NCBI RefSeq assembly: GCF_013373865.1
Contig: NC_050476.1
Span: forward strand, 4,758,501 to 4,822,500
DNA from: Monomorium pharaonis
Taxonomy: Eukaryota > Arthropoda > Insecta > Hymenoptera > Formicidae
Reading direction: 5' to 3'
DNA length: 64,000 bases
Within the stretch, counting starts at the first letter, position 1, and every line of letters begins with the position of its first letter. Of the stretch, positions 48,314 through 61,132 are shown in pieces. The notes beneath the pieces were generated by a model. The model had not been told where the DNA came from. It did no database searches and saw only the letters and a program-made list of their open reading frames with translations. The position numbers and the translations under genes were made by a program.

Positions 48314-49702
48314 TACGGAACTTTGCTAATTAACAGCGTGCTGTTAATTAATGTTACAAGCATTTTAGAAACATAATGGTCCCTCGAGATCGTAAAATAG
48401 AATGCATGAGTCATTTCACATTATTGCACATTGAACAATGAATACTCTTTATTTTTGCAGTTAGTAACATTATATCTAAATATGTATATAACTTGATTTA
48501 TTTTTTTCATGCTAATTATTTAAAGAAAGGAGATAAAAATGTAAAAGGGATAAATTTTATAATCACTTTATGTGTGTGCGTAAATTAATAGTCAATTAGT
48601 TATTTAGCAATATAATTATTAGTTATTTAGCAATTTTCACAGTACATTAATCAATATTTGAGAAAAGAATAGCTTGTTATCGTTTCGCAAGTCGGAGCGT
48701 TATTTAACGAATTTCGAACGTTCCATAAATTCTATGCTAGACAGTTAATTTTTGCAACTTACAACTCTCGCACCCTCGGGTATAACTTTTTTCCTGATTA
48801 CAACTTGCTCGAATTCGACGTAATGCAAAGCCGAAATGAAGAAAAGTTTTTAATGTATGCACGTTAAAAGGATTATAAATCAATGCATGGTGAATTGAAA
48901 TGCGGATACCGCAATTCCATTACAATATCGGATTGCGCGACCATAAATCTTTCCGGAAGTAATAATTCAAGCGAACAGTTCCGTGTGTCTCGAACGTTCT
49001 CCGTCATTTGCGATAGCCGTGGAACTTGTTGGACCTTAGCCGATGAAAATTGACGCTGAAGGAACGCAGGCCAAAAGATATTAATATGTAAAGTAATGAT
49101 ATTTCGCGAGTGCGCTTCGCTTCGCGATGTGCGCTCCATCATCGCCAGAATCGATGCCAGCCCTGGTAGATACTGCAGATCCGTGCCACTCGTATAATAC
49201 AGTTGCATTAATGCGCGGTTAAGACGGGCGAAATGCCAAGAGCAATAATTTATTATGACAGTGTCATTGAAATAAAAGTCGATCTATGTGACAGAAAACA
49301 AAAATTGAAAGAAAGCAACATTTTTTAGTAATTTATTAGACGAATGGTAAAATTCTTACCAGCTTAAAGTGATGCTGGTGTCGACCATTTGTATTGCTTA
49401 ATAGTTAATGATATTATTAATTGACACACCCACATAAAGTGATTATAAAATTTATTCCTTTTCAATTTTTATCTCTTTTTTTTTTAACAATTAGCATTTG
49501 AAGGATAAAGTAGATCAAGTTATATACATATTTATATATAATATTACTAATTGCAGAAATAAACAGTATTCATTGTTCAATACGCAATAACGTAAAATGA
49601 CTTATGCATTCTATTTTACGATCTCGAGAAATTGTTACGTTTCTAAAATGCTTGTAACAATAATTAACAGCGCATTGTTATTTAGCAACATTTTTCGTAG
49701 CT
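48314..49702. mobile_element. 1.4-kb structure with about 280-bp inverted arms
   Basis: The left arm (about 48314-48595) and right arm (about 49411-49702) are inverted copies. Shared strings include GTTACAAGCATTTTAGAAAC, CTCGAGATCGTAAAATAGAA, ATTGAACAATGAATACT and AAATTTTATAATCACTTTAT. Identity is about 80-85% by eye with small indels. The spacer of about 815 bp is GC-richer in its middle and contains one 111-codon minus-strand frame (48873-49208) that I do not recognise. This could be a foldback transposon, a non-autonomous DNA element with long terminal inverted repeats, or an inverted duplication. Confidence 0.7.
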
Positions 49703-52700
49703 TTTTCGACAAAAATATTGTTTTGTTAAACAAGTTAGATTTCAGAATTATAGTTTAAAATAAATATGTTAATTTTTGCTAAAAATTAAACAGGAACAAA
49801 TAATTAAAAAATTATTGATTTCTTTATTGATTTTTGTTTTTATTTGGTGATCAAAACCGTTGATTCATTGAAACGTTTACTTCAGAAATGCAAATATATG
49901 TACGAAAGGCAGAGTCAGGTATAACATATTAAATGAATAATGTTGAATTGTTAAATTATTAGGATTAGAAAAATTTTAAACTCCAATTTAAGAAAATACA
50001 AATTGTTTGATAAATTGTGTGTATGCGTACGTGAGAGCTTGATATAATAGGATTAAAAATTAGGATATTAGGATATTAGGATTAAAAATTCTATATATAA
50101 GTTGCGTTTAATCGGTAAAATTGATGACGTTAGCATCATTTTAATAATTAATCTTAATAATTAATCTTTTTAGAAAGCAAATTTGTTGTTTTTTCGTTCT
50201 TTTATTTTAACAACTTTAGCAATTTTGTATCAATTTTGTGCTAAATCCGCGCTATTTTTGTTGCGTATCTTCCGCGCGCAATAACACGCACATGAATTAT
50301 GCACAACATGGTTTTAGTTGCATCGATTTATCAATGTCTGCAATTACTTATGGCCAGTTAATCCTGCGTGATAAAGTTATTTAACTGTCGGTCCTATAAT
50401 CGCTGCCATCATTAATTCGCTGAAATATACAACGCAGATATAATTTCATACATTCCATTTCCGGCATATTCGACTGCGAAGCTTATTAACCGCGAAGTTT
50501 TGTTGCGGTTTTCGTGAAATAGCTAACCGTTTCAAAATGAGTTCTTAATGACTGCCTAACTTGTTCTTAATTGATCCTTAATTCTACTTAATTTATACGG
50601 CGGGGGAGCGACAATGAAATCACGGTAACGATGAAGTAGGAAACAGCTTTCCAGAAAGCTGGAAAGAAATCGCGTTCATCAAAGAACAATCGAAATCGCC
50701 GGGGGAAAGGCGGGTGCATGCGGTGCGCAAGAAACGCATGCAAGCCGACAAGAAAAGAATAATGTGCGATTAAGCAGGCGCGCACCACCGTTTGCAATGG
50801 TTTACTGAAAGCACCCCATCGTCAACCCCCACAGACTTTCTCTCTCTTTCTCTCTTTCATCCGTGTCTGGGGAGAACGACTGGAACTTACTCCAGCGAGT
50901 TTTGTTGCGGTTTCCGCGAAATTGCTTTATAATTCCTGATTTATATTTCCCTCTGGCCGGCAGCGCGTTTGCCACCCCCTTATCACGCTCTCTTCGCCGC
51001 GTCTTCCGCCAACCCGGCGCGTATTCGAGAATGACGTCCCCGTTCCTTAACGCATATTTCTTCCACCGCCGAGTGCGCTTAACGCTCGCTTAGATATCAC
51101 TTATTCGAATCGTCGCGAGAGCGACGCTCTCTCATCTCTGCGGGAATTTTTCCAAGTCAGTATACAATAACTAGTTATAGTGGATCGTACTTCTTGAAAC
51201 ATTTATTGATATCTTGTCCCCTTTGCCACGTGATTTTAACAATTTGTCCAATGTCTTCGGAATGTATCGAGACTCGAGTTAATTTGATTTTATTATTTAA
51301 AGCAAATCAATCAAGAGTAAGCTACCGCGCATTAATTCCGTTATTGTTAATTCCGTGATTGAATCTACGCTGAAATTCTTGGTGAGATTTTGATGGGCAC
51401 AGATCGACTCGATTCAACGTCACGTTGCGTCATTCCCATGTCAGTGCGCGCAGCGCACAATTTCTCTGTACCCATTATAATTGCTTCGCACCTATCGCAC
51501 GTGCTGTCATAGCGATATTGCAAGCTTGATCTCGCGCGTAAAATGAATGTCATTTCACGAACGATTAATTGGTAATAACTCTAACAGCTAATCAATAGGC
51601 GGTGCCTCCGGGAATCATTTTGCGTTATAAAATACAATATTGTCGTACGTAGATTTACAGCGGTATTACAATTTACAAATAACTGTTAAATCACAATATT
51701 TGCGATACGATTAAAATGCCTCTACAGACCGCGCGTGGAATAGGATTACTACTATTGTTTATAACAAACAAAGGGATTATTGGTATGATGGCCGTGTGAT
51801 ACTTGCACGGGAGTAGCTGGTATCAGTATTTGATCAGTATTATCCAGTTGTACCGTGCTACCGTAGTCGTACGATTGGATCTCAGCGAAACCTGCTGGGT
51901 GATGTAATTACACCGTCATGGTCCAAGCACCACCTGCGAACCAATTGTGGAGAAACCGAATTTAGACTAACATAATTGCGGGGAGATTGCTGCGGATTCT
52001 GAAATAGATTAGCGGGATTCGATGTGCCGCGTGATGACATCGTCGATCTCCATTTTCTGAGCAGCCGAATAAATTCGGATCTCTGCGAGATAGGGTGTTG
52101 ATTTAACAGCGAATCCAGATGGAAGAGGAGGTGGGACCCAAGCCTTTGGGGTAAAAAATATATTTCGGCCGCGCGACCCTTCTCCATCGTTCCCGACTTT
52201 GCGCGAGAACACGCGAATTTGCTGCGAGGCAGAGGTAGATAAACAGACGACACGTAATGCATTCGCAACGGAGTCAGCTACTCCTGAAAGCGAGGGAATG
52301 AATTGTTCTCGCGATAAGAGCGTATCTCGAGCGCGATTCCTTTCGTGGGGCCAGGACGCGTCTCCCGTTCTGCTTCTCTTTTGCGAGAGGCTCGCCCGAT
52401 TCTTTCCCCGGAAAGTAGACAGCCGTTTAAATTAGACTATTATCTTACGAACAGTCAACATACGACAATTGCAGTTTTTTTCCCAAGCAGTTATCTGTCC
52501 GTAAAATATCGTATCGCGTAGAATTAAAATTTTGACGAGCTAGTTAACTCGAACGATCTTTCTCACGATAGATTGCTCCACACTTCTTCCTAATTTAATT
52601 TAAAATTAGCTGTAGTAATGTAGCAATTATTGTATCTTATCCAAACATTGAGCGAAAAGAAGTGCATGAGAGTTGACTTTATTCTTAAGCGTGGAATGAT

Positions 52701-55139
52701 AAAATTTCGACGCAATTCTCGCACGCCAACAAATTGTATGAATAAAAGTTGAGTTTGGCGAAGCTGTATCTCTCGTTATGGCTTACATTTTCAGTAGAAT
52801 AGATTTAACAATGGGCGGGCATTGTAACGCTCGATAACTTTGTGTGACGAAACAAGCCGATGATGGTGACGATGTTGAAAGCGAGGATAAACCGGCGTAA
52901 TATAAGTGCGGGAGGAAAGCGAAATCCGTGCAGAACACGTCTCATCCGGAAACGCGTATTGCAAATTCCGACTCTTTCCGTCGTTGTGCCCCCGTCCAGC
53001 GCGAATATCGAGCGACACGAAAATGGAATATTGATATTTCGAGTACACGCGGATACATGAGCGCGAAAGCCGCGGCAGAGATACGCGGCGCATAAACATC
53101 GCTGCATGGACAATTCTATGCCCTCTGCGCCCAGCTTCCTGTTTTTCTACTCGCCCGCGATGCTATATCATCATTCCCTTCCTCTCGCACCAACGTCATC
53201 CTCCTCTCAATTCCATTTCGCGTCGTACTATTCGTTTTCACAGAATATCTAGAATAATGAACTCTTCTATAGATGGAGAAAACTAACAGCAATTTAGCGC
53301 GTCGGTGTGGTGCAATAAGATTTTTAATTCCGCTTGAGATCGTAAAGATCGTTCGGCTAGTATTATTCGTTAGTGATAATTAACGGGCGCGAGAAAATAA
53401 TTCTTCATCGCGAACTCTCGATATTGTTGAAAACACAAAATAAACCGCACTTTTAAACCGTTCTAAACTAAACGGTATAAGCTTGGAAAAAACTTGAAAT
53501 TGCTTGTTCCTGCGTCATAAATTAAACGATACATTGTTTAGGATTCTTCTTTTATTTAAGCGTACTAACGAATGCCACTGATGATTATGATGTAGCAGTA
53601 TTACTCGCACAGAAGTACAGGGTTATCAACCGTTTCAGATTTGGCGAAGCGTCCTATAAGCGACAGGCAAACGTAAATTTAATCCACCGTTTAATACCGT
53701 ACATGGTACGAACCGTGATGAATTTCAACTGAATATTATTTGCTTGATTTTACGCTTTAATGTTAAGCAGGAATAAAAATTCGGATAAATTTATCTTGAA
53801 TAAGAGATTTAAAAAGAATTGAACACAAATCAATATCGATAACTTTGTCAAAATAATAAAATTAATGCTCTGACAATAGTTATGGCAGGCTTTTAATGAA
53901 CGATACGAAATTAGTGATTTAATTAAAGAGAATATTATTATATGTATGTTCGTTGTATGGTTGATCAAAAGTACCATGATAAACGTCGCGATTTGTCATT
54001 GCAATATATCTAATCATTGCAATATCGAGCGAAACATGAATGCATACGCGCGACACATTTGATGTACGTCCAATACTCATCAATTTGATGCAATAATGGA
54101 TGAAGATATTTTAACAGTTTCGGTGAAATTGTCATTGTATGTTATGCAATATTATGACGTATTGCTATTTTCTGTAGTAACTCTGTAGCCTGTTGAAAAA
54201 TAATGTAAAAATAATATAAAAATAATATATAACATTCTCTAACGACATACGATTCAGTAATTTTGTGCTGCACTTTTGTTTTAATAAGCGTTATTTGTAT
54301 AAATATTTTAAAAATAAAAACATGAATACTTTCTAGAGCTATTAAAGTGTACGTAAGAGTCATTAAAGAATTTTTTATACTTGTAAAAGTATAAAAAATG
54401 GAAGTTAACTTGGAAGTATTATGAGTTAACCGCATGTAAAGAAGGAACGGAAAAACGAGCGATAAGCGCCTTGGATTATTTATACATATATGTTTACGTA
54501 AGAAGTTCAGCTGTTGAAAGTAAAATGCACGTAAAAATTACGTAACTCTGATCTATCTTTTTTTTTTAAGGATTTCATGTCTTTCTCGTTGAAAATGTCA
54601 GAATTTAAAATTACAACGTGCGACCAATCCCATAGAATGAAATAAGCAATAATTTGATCGATCAAAATGTTAAAGAAAAATTTGACGAATTTATCTCTTT
54701 TATATATAGCAGCCTCACGCAAATCACATTGATTTATTCTTGACGACTTTTACATCTCCGTTCGAAGTTATCCGATCGCTTCCGATTGCTCGGTCCCACT
54801 GGGTAACAGTTTTTCGCAGTATTTCGTCACCTTCTTTTTCCCCGTCCGCCCCTGATTCGCGAGCTAGGCAAGCGCGACGACAGATTTATGGATTTTCTTG
54901 ACAATGGCGGAAACGGCGGGTCGCGGGTGGTAGTTGGCGGATCTGCCAAGCGGCTGCAGACACAAGAGTGCATCGCTTCTCTGGCAGTAAACCGCATATC
55001 TCGGACGGATACGTGTGCGATACACACACACATGCACACACACGTATGGAAAGATATTTCTCACAGTGCGTCACGGTGCATCTTTTCTACAACCCGTGGC
55101 CGACGAAATTAGCAAACCAAATTCGAAGCCGACCGTCGC
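49703..55139. other. Gene-free stretch
   Basis: Alternating AT-rich and GC-richer patches (50.6-51.1, 51.35-51.55, 51.9-52.4, 52.8-53.2 kb). The GC-rich patches have long overlapping frames on both strands without recognisable domains. A small direct repeat of AGGATTAAAAATT occurs near 50050-50090. Confidence 0.45.
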
Positions 55140-55163
55140 GTCGTCGTCGTCGTCGTCGTCGTC
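55140..55163 (+). repeat. (TCG)n trinucleotide run
   Basis: Eight TCG/CGT units in a GC-rich patch. They give poly-Arg, poly-Ser or poly-Val in the three plus frames, with no gene support. Confidence 0.9.
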
Positions 55164-58100
55164 GGCTCGAGCAGCCGCGGAAAGGTTCGAATTTATTCGC
55201 GGCCGAGTGCATCACCGGCACGGTAAAAAGCTTGCCTCGGCGTCCCCGTAACGCACATCCCGTTAAATACGACGACATTAAACATTTCCCGAGAAGGAAA
55301 GAAGCGCTTAACGCTATACGATTGCCAGAGGTCTCTCTGCGACGACATTACGGTGATAATATCTGCGTTCGAAGGTTAAACGCGCCGTGTTCATATCGCC
55401 GATGGCAATATTAAGCGTTTATTGTTAGTAAAAAAAAGTACACGTTAGTCATATTAATTATGAACGTCACATGCAAATCTCTTTGTTACGCCTCCACTGT
55501 GGCTTATTGTCCTTGCACCGGAGAATATTTCAATGTTATGGGCTACGTATCACGAGTATATTTTAATATTTAATTGCTGTTAATTAAATATATATTGATG
55601 CTGTGGATCATACATATATTAAATGTACATTTAATTTTATTGATTGAATATACGTTTATTTTTTTCATATTTTACATATAACATAGAAGAAACGTTGGTA
55701 ACACACACCAAGTAAAATATAACAGTTTTTTGTTTGTATTTTTTATTGCTTTGTTTTATATTTTATCAAAGTAAACACATGATTATTTTTATATTCAGTA
55801 ATAAAGAAATTAAGATACAATTTAGGTGATCATGACATATTAGACTTTTTCTTATATGTTCATGTTATAAATATTTTTCAGAAACATCGCGACATGTATT
55901 CTGCGCTCAATTTATATTTTGGACTGCTACAGAGTACTTGTTTGTAGTAGAGATCTTAATAATTATTACAAATAGGTGATTAAAACTTGAATTTTTTAAC
56001 AAATTATTTATTTTATTTGACGTCTTTTGACATTAATCACATTATCAATGACGTAATTTCTTTTTGTTAAAAAAAAATTAATTTTAAAAAACTAAGTTTT
56101 TGAATAAAAAGTACGGAGGCACATATTCCCTAGCTCTGCATGTCCCAGGATGATATGCGCGGTTCATTAAACATTCACAGAAGTCATATGCCATAAAGTG
56201 TAACGCATGCGGATCTTTTTCTCCTTTATTACACCCTTGAGAATCGCGTGACTTCGAAATTTAGGGCCATTGGGTATTTGGGCAACAGAGCTAAGAGATT
56301 AGATTAAGGGGCTGTTTGTTCTTAATATGTATATATAAATGTGTTTTTTCTCTCATTTTATTACATTGTTAATTCATCTCCAAAATATCGAGGCTTCGGA
56401 ATATTGGAATTATTTGGTAAAAAAAGCCATGGCATATGTCAAGCGTGTTCTGAAAACGATCTGGCTTAATTGAGACAAACTTTACCTTCTTCATCGTTCC
56501 GTGTTTTATTTCCGACATTTCTTTTTTATTTTCCAAACCGATCGAACTATCAGCGTGGCAGTGCAACAAAGGCTAGCGGCGTATATTCCGCGAAACACGA
56601 TATTTCAATTAAACCTATCGTGATTGGGATAAAGCTCGACCGTGCGCTATAACCGTGCCAATAAAACGAGCCCGATATTGGGTGTTAAGAAAGGAATAAC
56701 TTTGACAATGAGCATAATAAATAAAAAAACGCAATATATAATATTTTATCGTTTAATTTTAACGTTTTTACATTTTGTGAAAGCACTTTTAAATTAATAT
56801 TTTATAATACTTTTATTTTTATCAGATATTTTATGGACAGTATTATATTCTTTTGCATTACCAAAAGAAATGTTCAGATAAATTGGCTGACTGTTGCATG
56901 TTACATATAACGTATACTTTTATATTATAATTGCAAGAGTATTAAGTCTTTTGTTTACAAATTTATTGACTAATTTAGAATGAGCTTTTCCCAAATACAC
57001 ACTACGAAATGTGCTACGACAAGCTTATTTTATTACGAAAGTTATCCCAAAGGCATTATAAAGTTATGGCTTCTTAAAAGCTTTTAACGAGCATCTTGCA
57101 CGCGATATCTTTATTTAACCATACTTAGTGCATGTGATCCTGAATACATTCCACGATATAGACAGCTACTTAGACAGTAGTCTTGTTAATTGGAAATAAT
57201 TATAAATTTTATATGAAAATGAATCGCGAATTGGACATTGTATCTAATAAAATATTATATTATTATATACGATAATACATATGAAAAATTTGCAAATTAT
57301 ATAATTGTTATAAATGTGTGAATTTATAAAGAGGAAGATTGTTGTATAATGAGATTCGAATTACAATGGAAAAACGATAGACTTCAAACACGCTTAGCAC
57401 TTATTGTAAGGAGATCAGGTAACCTGGAATAGGGAAGTAAAGGAAGACGGTCGATCGAGAGACGATGGGATGAGGCGAAATCTACTATCAAAGTAGATGC
57501 TTCCCTGGCGTGCCATACGTTTCCTTCGCTACTCTCCTAAAGTGCAAACCCACCAAATAGGTAGGAGGAAACGGTTCGGTGAACAGCTGCTTACGGTTTC
57601 ATAACCGCTTCATAGATTCGGAGGGCTACGATCTATCAGATCACCATAATATTCATTCTAGCTGCAAAAAATCAGATTCTCCTCTTGTACGCAGGATATA
57701 TCACTTTCAGTCTCTTAACATATTTATTCTTTATTGCAAAAACAATTTTGCCATGTTTTTTTCTTTTTCTCGTTGTAGTTTTCCATGATATGTAAATGGT
57801 TTAAAAAAATGATATGTTGTTATAAACGTCATTAACGCGTCTAGTGACTAAAAAGCTTTAGCCTACAATTTATACATGTTAACATTCATTTGGCAGCAAT
57901 TGACGTGATTTATCGCAGATCATTTTCATAGGATTCCCAATTGCAGCGCTCCTTGATTAACGTACGCCACGAAACTTGCTCGACCTTCGAAGATTAACGA
58001 TGGGAACCGTTAAGAAAAGCGGAACACTCGTCCGGGCGGAAGTTTTGTTCGTGACACGCCATGTCGTTTGCAATCTTTTGATTTCTCCGACATTGGTATC

Positions 58101-60983
58101 CGGTGCACGCTACATTCGAATTAGGATAATAATCGCATATATACATATATCTAATAGTCGCGGTGGCGGTCTTTTGAAAGGCTTACGCGTCGCCGTGAAA
58201 CTGCGAAATCGCGTGAGTTTTTGATTTATTGAAGTTCCTTTGTGAATAGCTTCTCCATTCGTTGAGAAATAACCACATATTTTTCAGGTGCAACGATGTT
58301 ATTTTTATGCAGAAAGAGAATAAAATTGCACTTCGATTACCATAGATAAATTTTTCTTGAAGCTATTGTTTTTTTTATAAAATGATTTATGATATGACTT
58401 GCGGTAATAGAAATAATTACATGTTTACCTTCTTGCTTTATACTAGCTCATACAAATAATATACCTGCACAAACTTATTTATCTCTAACGAGATAAAAAG
58501 AGGTTTTTTTTTAACATGAAATATACCTCTCGTGTTAATTATAGCTTTTATATCTAATGGCCATGTCGTTCTGTTTCCCGTACTGAATACATTGTAATCT
58601 TCTGTAACTGCGTATAATTACAAGCGCGCGTACGATTCTCTGCCTGGTCCTGCATACTGATACTTATAACACGCGCGTTACAAAGTGCTTGAGTTACGCG
58701 ACTTGCTTAATAATATAGCATATAGTCCTTCTAAGTTTAAACGTAGAGAGAGAGAGAGAGTAGGAGAGCGACGCGACTGACACGCGAAGTGCAGCGATCG
58801 TTGCTCGCGGGACGCCTAATCTCGAATAAACTTTACCGGCCACACTTAGACCGGAAGGGTAGACAGATTGCCCGAAGTGCACCGTGCGCAGCGTGCAGCG
58901 GCAGTGAGGCACTGCTATGAAGATAGTTTCCAAGATAGTAAAATACGAATTAATTACTACGACATGTAAAATGGCCTACACATACGTTAACTGACATGCT
59001 CTTTTCCTATCTCTCTCGTATGTCACTTTCAATCTGTATCTCCAGCTTCCCTTTTAATTTTTTATCAAAAATTAAATCTTTTAATAAGATGTTCGGAGAT
59101 TAGGACTCACACTTATGGTTTAAGCAGAATGATTAAAGAAATTTGATGTAGAAATGTTTTTCTATATTTGTTTTTTCTTGATAATGATTTTAGTGATTTT
59201 ATTAGAATGTACGTTTTACATATTGACGTGATATAAAAAAAATACAAAAATTACAGTAGTAGGCTACTTAGATATTTCGTTGTACGGTGAATTTATATTG
59301 CAGTAGATAGATTTGGTGGAGTGAGCAAATTAACACTTTGTTCAGATATAATTGCGCAATCACCGTGAGGCAGAAATAGGACTAAATAAACGGAAGTAGG
59401 AGGTGTTTGAAAATTAATGATCTCTCGATGGCGTTGCTCTTGGCGTACAATTCTACAATCGAATAAAAAATTCATCGATAATACCGCGATTGACAAGTTT
59501 ATCTAGCAAATTACACAATGTTGCTTTAAGACATCATTACCTTACATAACTACTATTATTTGCGAGAATATTTGTCCAAACACAAGTTTTTGCAATCTTA
59601 TAGAAATGAAAAAACGAGATCAGGGGCACGTTCGTGTAACGGCGTAATCGCGTCAAAGAACAGTCACGTAATTACAAGAATTTTTCGGTAACACGCGTCC
59701 GCGACTAACAATTAAAAAGATAACGAGATGCCACTTTGCGAACGTTTTACAGGATGGTTCATCCTTTCGTACTCATTCTTCCCTTTCTTTTCTCTTTTTC
59801 CTTACCTTATGATATCCATTTGCCTTTCTCGGCACGAGTATTACGCAGAAGCAGGTTCGGAATGCATAATGGAAACCTCTTTTCGCTTCTCGTTGCTTAC
59901 TGAAAATCGATTTTCCTCATTGACAAAACGCTTTTTGAAATTATTGCGTTAAAAGCTTACAGCATCAGTCACTTGGATCGAGGTTTTATGAAAAGCTTTC
60001 CCACCAACGACGGCCAATCCCTGGCACAAACAGGATGCACTTCCGTTTTGTATTTTCCGCGATCGGTCGCGCGAGAGTTTTGCTCGGGATATAAAGCAAA
60101 CTCGCCGAACAATTACTTACACCCAATCGTGTCAATGATTGTTTGCCCTCGCAAACACGAAGTAAATGGCCATGTCGAACGAGTAGTGATTGTTAAACGT
60201 TGCCAAGAAGTTACGGCGCCTGTAGTTTTTCAATGAATTTGTTGAGTACGGAGATTTTGTGAAATTTCTTGCCAAAAAATAACGAAAGGTTTGCAACACA
60301 AAAACAATGACTCATGCAATCAATAGCAATGCGTTAAATTGATAAAAGAACACGACCAAGTGTCCCCTTTCGATTTTAATAAGTTTTAAATCTATAAAAA
60401 AATATAGACAAAATGAAAGATACATATTTTTTTATTAGTGCGTTCCTTGCATATCAAAGAAATGTACAAAGAAAAAATAAAACGTCAAGTGTTTTCGCGT
60501 TAGAAAGCATGTCTGCATTCTACAACGTTTGACAGCAGGAAAATATTACTGATATATTTATCTGTATCTATAATTAAATAAATTAAGTAAAGCTAGTATT
60601 AAAATATATTTTGTAGACTGTACATACGCAATGAGAGCTGAGGCTGTGATCGTTATGATAAAAATGCCTAATCTATTTTAAAGGATCGATATATCGTAGT
60701 TAACATTATGCGAAATTTAACACATCAATTTGGCTGCCTTTCATCAAAGGCAAAGGATCTGGAAATGTAGTTCGCTAGGGAAACTTGCCGCTTTTGGCAG
60801 ATACATCGGGCATTTCGTGAAACTGACTCTGCGGTAATTCACGATTAAATTCGGAATCACTAATTCGTGACTAACTAGTCGAAGAGTTTAAATCGTTTCT
60901 AATGATACAGAAGCAAATTCCGATAGTTTAGATCCAAATTCCGGCTGAATAAATATATAATACATGCTTTTTCAGACGTGTGT
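55164..60983. other. Gene-free stretch
   Basis: AT-rich with GC-richer patches at 55.2-55.4, 57.4-57.6, 57.95-58.2, 58.6-58.9 and 59.95-60.2 kb. A short (AG)n run lies near 58746-58760. A small hairpin (ATCTACT..AGTAGAT) is near 57480-57500. No coding exon or RNA gene could be supported. Confidence 0.45.
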
Positions 60984-61132
60984 GAAGTTAGCATCTCAAA
61001 GTTTAGCATTTCATAAAAATACTGCAGAATTACTTGCATCCAGCATAGTTCTACAGTTCTTGATAGGTTTCAACAATAGTTCCGTTGAATTACCTATTTT
61101 AATTAAATTTTTATAAATGAGATGCTAACTTC
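60984..61132. mobile_element. Short element with 15-bp terminal inverted repeats
   Basis: GAAGTTAGCATCTCA (60984-60998) is matched by its exact complement TGAGATGCTAACTTC (61118-61132). The sequence next to each repeat is also related (CATTTCATAAAAAT and ATTTTTATAAATG, complementary). The interior has no ORF. It is consistent with a small non-autonomous DNA transposon. Confidence 0.55.

Noticed and set aside
54968..55414. 148-codon frame with a poly-Arg run
   Set aside because: Driven by the (TCG)n repeat and local GC content; no domain.
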